A DNA stretch of 64,000 nt from Beta vulgaris subsp. vulgaris (lineage: Eukaryota; Streptophyta; Magnoliopsida; Caryophyllales; Amaranthaceae): NCBI RefSeq assembly GCF_026745355.1, contig NC_079205.1, positions 41,153,182-41,217,181 on the forward strand. Reading direction: 5' to 3'. The notes under the pieces were generated by a model. The model was given only the letters and a program-made list of their open reading frames with translations, was not told the origin of the DNA and made no database searches. Of this stretch, positions 56,554-64,000 are shown one piece after another; within the stretch, counting starts at the first letter, position 1; each line of letters begins with the position of its first letter. A program made the position numbers and the translations under genes.

Positions 56554-57059
56554 TTATGATGGTAATCCTAAAACAAGGTCTTTTGATCTAAGTTTCTCAA
56601 GTAATGAAAAGCTAGCATGTCCTAGACGCTTGTGCCATAGAAGTGAATCATCTTCAATAACACTAAGACAAGTTAAATTGATTTGAGGAACAAGGTCTAG
56701 ATCCACAATGTATGTGTTCCCTTTCCTTGTTCCTTCCAAAATAACCTTCTTAGTTTTAATGTTGATGATTAAGCATTTTTCTTTATCAAATTTTACAGTA
56801 TTTCCTTTGTCACAGAATTGAGAAATGCTTAATAGATTATGTTTTAGACCTTCAACTAAAAATACATTTTCAATGGAGTGTAATGGTGACTTACCACCTT
56901 ACCCATAGCAACAATGTTACCTTTCTTATTATCACCAAATGTTACACTGCCACCTTCATAGGTTGTGAGTGAGAGAAACTTCGTTTTGTCTCCTGTCATG
57001 TGCTTGGAACAACCACTATCGAGATACCAAGTGTTGTTCCCCCTCACTCCAACCTGCAA
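56554..57059 (-). pseudogene. SIRE protease and GAG-pre-integrase domain
   Basis: WYLDSGCSKHMTGDKTKF (protease DSG, 57059-56856), then after a frame change TYIVDLDLVPQINLTC and LLWHKRLGHASFSLLEKL (56739-56554), the GAG-pre-integrase zinc-type domain. Confidence 0.84.
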
Positions 57060-57594
57060 AAATCAACTAGTTGTTAGTTGAAGGAACCCCATCTTTCGTG
57101 GGTTCCTGTTCTTGACTAGGATTTGTTTTGACAACCCATTTTTTCTTACTTATTGTCACATTTTTCCCAATCATCTCAGATTTTATTGACATTGATTTAT
57201 GTAATGACCTACCTTGCCACAATACATACAGAACTTATCACTAGGTAGATCAACATATTTCTTTGTCTTGTTCCTTTTCTTGTAGTTTTCAAAACCAAGA
57301 CCTTCCTTCCTTTTGGTCTGTGGTTTCTCAATCCACTTAGGAACTTTCATGATTTTGCCTCTGTTCCTTGCGACAACCAGTTCCTTTTTAAGATTACAGA
57401 TCTGTTCCTTTAAAAATTTTTCTCTTTATTTTTTTTTCAATCTCAGATCTGTATCCTTTCAAAGGGGTTGATCTTATATCAAAGGAACTCAGAACAGGGA
57501 CAAATTCCTTCAAGTGTGAAATCTCTAAATTAATTAGATAATTTTCATTTTTCAAACTCTCATAACATTCTTTGATTTTGTTTTTATCAAAAAA

Positions 57595-58887
57595 TCAAAA
57601 ATCTAGTTTCGACATCGTTCTCATTTTCTTAAGCCATTCTATGTGTTCCTTGCAAACCTTTAAGGCTTGTTCCGTTTGTTCACGTTTTTCACGTTCATCT
57701 CTACATTCAAGAATTGCATCATAAAGAAGATCATATATTTCAGTCCTAGTTTTACCATCTAGTTCTGACTCAAGTCCATGTTGACTTACCTCAATTTTTT
57801 CTTCATCTTCTTTTTCGTCAGTGTTTGCCATGAGGCAAAGGTTTGCTGTTTCTTCAGTTGGTTGTTCCTCTTCTTCTTCCGTCTCTGAATCTCCCCAAGC
57901 AGCTATCATAGCTTTGCGCACATTTGCCTTAGAGAAAGGTGCTTTTGATTCTTTGTTCCTTTCAGCAAAGCGTTCCTTGTTCCTTTCTTTGGTTTTGTCT
58001 TTTCCCAAAGAGGACATTCTTGATGAAGTGATCTGTACTTCCACATTTATGACAAGCAGCTTTGTTAGAAAATTTCTTAGTTTTACCTTTGAAGTTTCCA
58101 TTCTTCATGTTCCTGTACATCTTTCGAAATTTTCGAACCATGAGGGCTGCTTCTTCTTCTTCAGAGTCCGAATCATCTTCATCATCTGCTTTGAGAGCAA
58201 TTGATTTTGATTTGGAGCTTTCACCATATTCAGTATCAAGGTGAAGCTCATGAGTCATAAGTGACCCTGCCAGCTGTTCTAAGTTGAACTTAGTGAAGTC
58301 TTTTGTTTCTTGAAGAGCGTGACTTTAGCCATCCATCTGTCCTTAGGAAGACTCCTAAGAACCTTTCGAACCTGTTCCTCAGATGAAATAAACTTTCCAA
58401 GAGAAGCCAACTCATTTATAATGTTAGTAAAACGAGTAAACATGTCTCGGATGCTTTCTTTGGATTTCATGCAGAACAGTTCATATTGATTCATAAGTAA
58501 ATCAATTTTCGATCTTTTAACTTCATTAGTTCCTTCGTGGGTTACTTCTAGTAAATCCCATATTTGCTTTGCGGATTTGCATCCCATGATCCTATTATGT
58601 TCATGGGGTCCAAGTCCACAATGCAATAGTTTAATAGCCATGGCATTTACTTCCATTTTTTCAAAATCAGATTTGTCATAATCAGAGAGGGGTTTAAGAG
58701 TTACCTCATTTTTGTCATTTGTAGTTGTGACTTCGAAATCACCAACTTCAATGACTCTCCATACCTGATAGTTTTCAGCCTTGATGAATATCTCCATGCG
58801 GTTCTTCCAATAGTTGTAGTACTTCCCATTGAACATAGGAGGCCTTTGAGTGGAATAACCTTCTTCAAGTTTCTCGGTGGTATTCAT
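57595..58887 (-). pseudogene. SIRE gag
   Basis: First ORF (58887-58279): MNTTEKLEEGYSTQRPPMF, YYNYWKNRMEIFIKAENYQV, KQIWDLLEVTHEGTNEVK, a copia gag of the UBN2 type. Second frame (58258-57962) has an acidic run and a zinc knuckle CHKCGSTDHFIKN whose last Cys is lost by a frameshift. Third frame (58101-57595) has an acidic Glu-rich tail and a coiled-coil-like end. Confidence 0.85.
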
Positions 58888-58937
58888 TGTTCCTTGGATC
58901 TTTTCTCAATAGGGTTTCCTATCTTACGTGAGTTCTA

Positions 58938-58949
58938 GCTCTGATACCA
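58938..58949 (-). other. Primer-binding site for initiator tRNA-Met
   Basis: TGGTATCAGAGC on the minus strand, two bases from the LTR start at 58952. Confidence 0.9.
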
Positions 58950-58951
58950 AT

Positions 58952-60316
58952 TGTTATTTCCCTAGGAACACTACAAAAGGGGGGGTGAATTTTAGGTGTA
59001 GAAATAAACGTAACTTTTTGCGGAAATTAAAACTTAAACGAATAAACAAGCTAAAGGAACACAAGGGATTTTTACGAGGAAAAACTTCTTGGGCCCAACA
59101 AGAAGAAACAACCTCGACCACTAGGGATTTTAAACTCAACACTTTCACTAATTAGGCCAAACAACTCTGTTACAACCTAATTCTAACTCGAGCCACACCT
59201 TGAGTTCCTAAACTCAAGTTCCTGAGCCACTGTTCCCTTAACAGCAGTTCCTCTCAACTTCACTCGAAGTTTTCTCACACATACAAGCTTCACTCAAAGC
59301 CTCTCTCTTACAGAACTTCACTCAAAGTTCCCTTACCCCAAAAACCAAAATACAATTGATCGAAATAAGCTTAGTGGAATTAGAGTAAGAAGGCAAAGAA
59401 CAAATGGCTATTATGAGAGAATGAAGGCACTGACACTTAATAAGTTAAACTCACTTAATTACTTAGTCAGACACAATTTGGAACTTATCTAGACTTCTAT
59501 ATTTATAGTGTTAATCAAGAAGAACGTGGGATTAATGTTAAGTAACATGTTTGTCCATTAACCCATGATGTTCCTTCCCCTAAGGAACACGTTTCACATC
59601 ATGTCCCATGATCCCATGAACTATAAATGAACGTGGATAAATGCAGCCATTACTCCTAAGTAATAGGAGTTCCTTTAGCTTTATCCGAAAATCAGTTTTA
59701 TAAAAACTCTTTTTATCTTTAAAATAAATTTTAATCTTTAAGAAAATAATATCTTTTAAATAAAACTTTCTAACAACCGGATATTTATTTTCTTATTTTC
59801 CGAAAAATAAAATCTTTTTCAAATAGATTTTCTTTTTAAAACTGATTTTATCATTTGAAATTAGATATAACTAATTTCCTATAATTTAGGCATGACTCAC
59901 TCAAATATTATTTTAACCGTTACAATAATTACACGCCTAAGTCTAGTTCCTTTTATTAACTCAGTTCCTTTAACATATTCGCTAAGTGCCACTTAGTTTG
60001 TTCCTTACAAAGGAACAAACGCTCATTCTCAAATAGACTGCCACAGTTCCTTACCATTCTTTCTTTGTTCCTTTACATTGGAACTAGAAAATAAAACGCC
60101 TAGCTTCTATTATTCTTGATCCAATGCTTGCTCCAGTATCAACATAGAAACTTCTTTACTTAGCCTTTGAAATCCTCTCTTGACTTCTTCATTGACTTCG
60201 TATTCTCCCAGTTCCTTGCATTGATACCTTAAACACCATACACTTAAATAATTCATTAGTTCACTACTTAGTTTGTTCCTTTGTTTCTTTGTCATTATCA
60301 AAACTAGGGTTCAACA
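58952..60316 (-). repeat. SIRE 5' LTR
   Basis: 1365 bp, partner of 49585-50932, 17 bp longer. Differences are mostly one- or few-base indels in AT-rich stretches (59540-59560, 59660-59780, 59900-59960). Confidence 0.93.
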
Positions 60317-60321
60317 CGTCA

Positions 60322-61110
60322 TACTATTATGAAGTTCAAACGCACTTTTCGAATTTAGAACCTACATTACATAATGGGCTGCCAAGCTAAAAACTCCAAA
60401 AGCCATTACATTCTTAAGTGGGGCATTATTAGGCTCTCCTTCGATAAGAGATTAAGACTTCAATTATCGAAGAATCTAAAACTTTGGACTTTGGAATAGT
60501 AGATTCTTGTTCATTAGATATATATGATGCATAATTTAAAAAGAACATAGTACTTGAAAGTTCAAAATCAGCAGGATTAATTATATTAGTTTAACCCTTA
60601 AGTTCAAGTTGTGAATATTTCTCAGTCCTAAAATTGGTTATGGATTTTTGGAAGTGCTAATTGGTTAAGGCATAGTCCAAGGTCTACATACCAGCCAAGA
60701 AATTGACCAAGGCACCAGGTAGTCTCAATTGGAAAGCCAACTCCCTAAGCCATGACTTAGAAAGGGGTGCTTTAAGCTAGATCCCACCACCAGTATTTCG
60801 TAAACAGATATGCTAAAACACAGCAAAGCCAGGGGTGTTTAATTAACGGCCCATAGAAACAGAAACTTTTAATAAACACAAATATGCGACAACTCTCCAT
60901 TTCGAGTAATTCCTTTCTTTTATCCATGTAACTAAAAGATCTATGCAAGGTAAAACCAACACGTCCCAAAATCTAGACAACTAAAAAACAATAGCTAACC
61001 AACCAGCCGAACGTTTGCAAATTTTCCCAATCAAACACTGATGACTCATGAGCTCAAGCTTAAGCTTCCCTCTACGAGATCCACACATTTAAACATAACC
61101 AAAAATTGTA
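60322..61110. other. Unassigned intergenic or intronic DNA
   Basis: About 790 bp of single-copy-looking DNA between the SIRE element and the short LTR element. No coding, RNA gene or transposon terminus was recognised. Confidence 0.45.
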
Positions 61111-61115
61111 GTCTA

Positions 61116-61561
61116 GATAAAATTTGTGGCGCACACGGAAGTTTTGATGGAGTCAAATAGTATCATAAAATTGTATTTTCATTGATAATTAATTTATACA
61201 AGTGTGTTTGTGAGACCTCATGTCTCTCATTCACCTTGGTAGAACCCTTTGTTTCTACCTTTCTTAATATCTTATGTGGAGCTCACTTGTTTGGCTCTCT
61301 CTCATTTGAACTCATCTTGCTCCCCCTCATTTTGAGCTCATTTTGTAACTCATACACATACAACATATTTATAGTTGTTGTACCTTAGTTTCTAGATTTT
61401 TCTAGACCTTGATATTTCTAACACACACTCAAATATTCTAAACTTAGATTTTTTTATATAGATATTTTACAAGATTTTTCTAGACAAATCTAAGACATGC
61501 ATATAAGATTTTTCTTTACATTACATGACCTATCTAGAATTTTCTAGATTAACTTGGATCA
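61116..61561 (-). repeat. 3' LTR of the short element
   Basis: 446 bp. The first T of the terminus is lost or merged into the target duplication. A minus-strand TATAAATATG box occurs near 61364. ORFs of 68-70 codons in both LTRs are incidental. Confidence 0.88.
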
Positions 61562-61607
61562 CTCCCCCTTGATCTTGAAAATTCTTGTATTTCAAATTAT
61601 TCTTCCA

Positions 61608-62053
61608 TTGATGCCCTTGTCATCAACAATCTCCGATCTTGATTTTTCTTTTTGTCTTTGTGTTGGTACTCTTGTTACCAACCATCCTACCTTTATTTCT
61701 TAGATTCATCACATTTTCTTCATCTTTTTGTTTTTGTGTTGGTACCATGTTACAACTCACTCCCCTAATCTGAACTTTTTCATTTTTCTTCTTCACATAT
61801 CTTTATCCAATATCATTCTTTTATTGATGCTCATGTCACCAATCATCTCTGCTAATGCCCATGTCATTAGCAAACTCCAAAATCTTTCTTATTCATCTTT
61901 TTTTATTCCTCTTCTCCTTTTTATTTTCATTTTGTTTTTTTCTCTTATTCTTCCCAACTATTGGTGCTCTTGTCACCAATATTCTCCATTTTTTAATCAT
62001 TCCTTCCTTTTCTTCCAATGTTAAATTCATTTGTTGATGTTTATATCATCAAC
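61608..62053. repeat. Series of seven hairpins with varying stems and a constant loop
   Basis: Hairpins at 61608-61626, 61663-61681, 61739-61755, 61824-61842, 61851-61871, 61960-61980 and 62033-62053. The loop is 7 nt, near CYCWTGT. Stems differ but stay paired: TTGATG/CATCAA, TTGGTA/TACCAA, GCTAATG/CATTAGC, ATTGGTG/CACCAAT, GTTGATG/CATCAAC. The third and fourth have one mismatch or a shortened loop. On the minus strand they read as a peptide repeat (VGNKSTN, VDDKGIN, IGDKSTN), so a decayed coding repeat is the alternative. Confidence 0.8.
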
Positions 62054-62320
62054 CATCCAACTTATCCTATATTTTAATCTTTCAACATTTCTTAAAAGTT
62101 ATCTCATCCTTTTTTTTTCTCCATCATCATATTTTAATTTCCAAACATATATTCCATTTTTATCTTCTCCTAAAACGCTTTTATTTCATCTCCATACCTT
62201 TTGAATTATCTTCTTTGAAATTTTGTATTAGATACTTACCTTAATTGTGCCCTCCAAGTCTTTCTTACAAGATTGATTTCATCTCTCGGGCCTTCGATCT
62301 TCTTCGTAATCATTTTTGCG

Positions 62321-62332
62321 GCTCTGATACCA
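62321..62332 (-). other. Primer-binding site of the short LTR element
   Basis: TGGTATCAGAGC on the minus strand, directly adjoining the LTR start TGATAAAA at 62333. Confidence 0.92.
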
Positions 62333-62766
62333 TGATAAAATTTGTTGCGCACACAAAAGTTTTGATGGAGTCGAATAGTATCATAAAATTGTATTGTCAT
62401 TGATAATTAATTTGTACAAGTGTGTTTGTGAGAGCTCATGTCTCTCATTCACCTTGGTAGAACCCTTTGTTTCTACCTTTCTTAATATCTTATGTGGAGC
62501 TCACTTGTTTGGCTCTCTCTCATTTGAGCTCATCTTGCTCCCTCTCATTTTGAGCTCATTTTGTAACTCATACACATACAACATATTTATAGTTGTTGTA
62601 CCTTAGTTTCTAGATTTTTCTAGACCTTGATATTTCTAACACACACTCAAATATTCTAAACTTAGATTTTTTTACATAGATATTTTACAAGATTTTTCTT
62701 CACAAATCTAAGATTTTTCTTTACATTACATGACTTATCTAGAATTTTCTAGATTAACTTTCATCA
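62333..62766 (-). repeat. 5' LTR of the short element
   Basis: 434 bp. It lacks a 16-bp stretch present in the other LTR near 61485-61500 and otherwise differs at scattered bases. Confidence 0.9.
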
Positions 62767-62771
62767 GTCTA

Positions 62772-63325
62772 GCTAATCTCATGATCAGCTTATCCATCAA
62801 TCAAGTTGAGCTCACAAATAAGCTCTAATTGACATACAATTAGCTCAAATAGTAAAGTAAGACGATCTTTTTCTAGACCAACTAATAAAACATTTCGCGC
62901 TAAGAAAGCGCATTAATATGATGCTTCTTACTGACATACGAAACTGCCGAAGGAATGAGTAGTGCAGCAAACAATCCCCAACCCTTATTTAAAACCCTAA
63001 CAATCTTCAAGTGAACAGATGAGTCACCCACCTCTCAACATGAAACAAGAGCAATCATCCTCATTGCAAATCCCACCAAAAAAACACCCAACACAATCAA
63101 CAGAACAAAATCGTGTAAAGACATTCGCAAACTCAAATTCATTGCATAAGGAAGAACAATTCTTGTAATTTAAACTCAGACAAACGACAAAAAACGCTAG
63201 AATTGGAGTAATTTAAATCAAAAACAAAAGAAACTCAAGCCATTGCACGACTACAATAATTTCAAACCCTAGATCCATGAAAATCATTAAAAAAAAAAAG
63301 AGCAAAGTCAGGTAAAAACTTAAAA
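62772..63325. other. Unassigned region, no feature seen
   Basis: AT-rich, moderately complex DNA. If the exon candidate at 63326-63511 is real, this would be its first intron. No transposon termini were recognised. Confidence 0.4.
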
Positions 63326-63511
63326 TCAAAACAGAGGAGAGAGAAACCGGAGCTCCGGACGCTCAGCAGTAGTGGTCGTTCGACAAACGAAAGGAGGAGG
63401 AGAGTGTGTGTGATATGATGACGGCGGCGGTGAGCAGAGGAGATGAAAGTGGCATCGACGAGTAGAGGAGATTACAGTGGCGGCGGCGAAACGCGAGGCT
63501 CCGGCGAACAT
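63326..63511 (-). CDS. Possible first exon of a host gene with an organelle-targeting presequence
   Basis: The minus strand reads MFAGASRFAAATVISSTRRC then a Ser/Pro/His-rich stretch and RTTTTAERPEL: basic, Ser/Thr/Ala-rich, almost without acidic residues, like a mitochondrial or plastid transit peptide. Upstream is a CT-rich leader (63512-63600), as in many plant genes. A weak donor CTCCG/GTTTCT lies near 63348; otherwise the frame ends at 63326. No downstream exon can be matched with confidence. A decayed LTR leader would look similar. Confidence 0.35.
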   Translation of the reverse strand: MFAGASRFAAATVISSTRRCHFHLLCSPPPSSYHTHSPPPFVCRTTTTAERPELRFLSPLF

Positions 63512-63646
63512 TAACTGGGAGAGAGAGAAGAAAATTGTGCGAGTTAGAGGTAGGGAGGGAGGGTTGAGGCAGATTTGGGTGAGGCATTAGAGGGAGGGAG
63601 GGAGGGAAGCACTGTGTATAAGTATACTGTATATGCATGCAAAATG

Positions 63647-63648
<2 letters not shown>

Positions 63649-63684
<36 letters not shown>
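63649..63684. repeat. Poly(A) run of 36
   Basis: Uninterrupted A run. It could be a retroposed tail or simple slippage; no retroposed gene was recognised upstream. Confidence 0.9.
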
Positions 63685-63685
<1 letters not shown>

Positions 63686-63727
63686 ACATCACCGGCTGCG
63701 GTTTATAAGAAAATCCCAGCCCTTTTG

Positions 63728-63791
63728 TGAAGGGTTGCGGTTAGCCCAAAAACGCATCCCTTGCGGATTTTGGGCTAACCGCATCCCTTCA
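63728..63791. repeat. Fold-back repeat with about 28-bp arms
   Basis: The left arm contains GGTTGCGGTTAGCCCAAAA and the right arm TTTTGGGCTAACCGCATCC, with a 5-6 nt loop. A related AAGGGTTGCG follows at 63797. It may be a small fold-back MITE or the sub-terminal hairpin of a larger one. Confidence 0.85.
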
Positions 63792-63850
63792 CTATTAAGG
63801 GTTGCGTTTTTTTTTTTTTTTAAAAAACAAAGCAATCCTTGCACCATAAC

Positions 63851-64000
63851 TAGGGGTGTTCGCGGTTTCGTTTGGTGCGGTTTGGGATGTAACCCAACCC
63901 AAACCGCAAATATACGGTTTGACATTTTTCCAACCCAAACCGCACCGCACTTTTGTCCAAACCAACCCAAATCGAACCGCGCAAAACGGTTTGGTGCGGT
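63851..64000. mobile_element. Left end of an hAT transposon, cut by the window edge
   Basis: TAGGGGTGTTCGCGGTTT is a common plant hAT terminus (TAGGGGTG). It is followed by repeated AACCGCA/TGCGGTTTGG sub-terminal motifs in both orientations up to the window end. The far end and the duplication cannot be seen. Confidence 0.7.

Larger units (their letters stand above)
49585..60316 (-). mobile_element. Full-length SIRE-type copia retrotransposon, 10.7 kb
   Basis: LTRs 49585-50932 and 58952-60316 (TGTT...TTCAACA), a perfect target duplication CGTCA (49580-49584, 60317-60321), an initiator-Met primer site, and gag, protease, integrase, RT, RNase H and an env-like ORF in SIRE order on the minus strand. 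All are frameshifted. The LTRs are very alike and differ largely by small indels. This is a different SIRE family from the one at 33313-47600. Confidence 0.94.
61116..62766 (-). mobile_element. Short non-autonomous LTR retrotransposon, 1.65 kb
   Basis: Two direct repeats (61116-61561 and 62333-62766) begin (T)GATAAAATTTG and end ATCA. The flanks carry GTCTA (61111-61115, 62767-62771). The PBS TGGTATCAGAGC (62321-62332, minus) abuts the right LTR, and a polypurine tract (reverse: AAGATCAAGGGGGAG, 61562-61576) abuts the left LTR. The 771-bp interior has no gag-pol. LTRs of about 440 bp are longer than those of typical TRIM elements. It must have been mobilised by another element's enzymes. Confidence 0.9.

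Noticed and set aside
61182..62606. Two nearly identical 68-70 codon ORFs (MIINLYKCVCE...)
   Set aside because: They repeat only because they lie in the two LTRs of one element; no coding signature.
63326..63692. A complete small protein gene at the right end
   Set aside because: No domain and no supported downstream exon; kept only as a low-confidence first exon.

Overview
The window is repeat-dominated nuclear DNA from a flowering plant, probably a eudicot. It contains Ty3/gypsy chromovirus (Tekay-type), Ty3/gypsy Athila and Ty1/copia SIRE-type retrotransposons, Stowaway, hAT, CACTA and Mutator-like DNA transposons, a plastid-type tRNA-Phe and pieces of plant genes. The sequence alone does not give the species. 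I found no complete, convincing host gene. Nearly all recognisable protein coding is decayed retrotransposon gag-pol.

Layout. (1) 26-31660: a broken Tekay-type chromovirus on the minus strand. Its left LTR (26-7732) is split by a TIR transposon (1853-6864), which itself holds an hAT element (2095-3568, perfect 8-bp TSD), a plastid-type trnF (4429-4501) and a solo LTR (4651-6579, TSD ACAGG). Its pol is split by unassigned filler plus a SIRE LTR (8393-10536). Its right LTR (14676-31660) is split by a whole Athila element (16029-29851) and two Stowaway MITEs. (2) 31661-33312: a patchwork of a SIRE 5' scrap, a CACTA-like end carrying two gene exons (one from a bHLH subgroup IVc transcription factor) and another Tekay LTR piece. 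(3) 33313-47600: two SIRE remnants joined head to head as a large imperfect inverted repeat. The left arm is interrupted by a solo LTR (37347-38798, TSD ATTGT) and by a long-TIR element carrying telomere-like repeats (35694-36853). (4) 47601-49584: a possible gene exon and a CACTA element built of short palindromes. (5) 49585-60316: a full-length SIRE element with TSD CGTCA and an env-like third ORF. (6) 60322-64000: a short non-autonomous LTR element (61116-62766, TSD GTCTA) whose interior holds a series of covarying hairpins, then a possible first exon of a host gene, a fold-back repeat and the end of another hAT element cut by the window edge.

How the parts work together: each retroelement carries the usual set (tRNA primer-binding site, gag, protease, reverse transcriptase, RNase H, integrase, polypurine tract). 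Athila and SIRE add a third ORF downstream of pol. All gag-pol regions here are broken by stops and frameshifts, so none looks autonomous as read. The best-preserved long ORF is the Athila extra ORF (19937-20950).

The most unusual signal is a spaced CpG-rich palindrome, GGTGCG-GG-CGCACC, repeated about 44 times within the one Athila element (14 in one LTR, 13 in the other, about 17 in the internal leader of the extra ORF). Its half-site also appears in a palindrome at the LTR terminus. An unrelated solo LTR at 37347 carries a different CpG palindrome cluster (GTCGCGA-G-TCGCGAC). Other points of interest are the covarying hairpins at 61608-62053 and the captured bHLH exon at 32353-32478.
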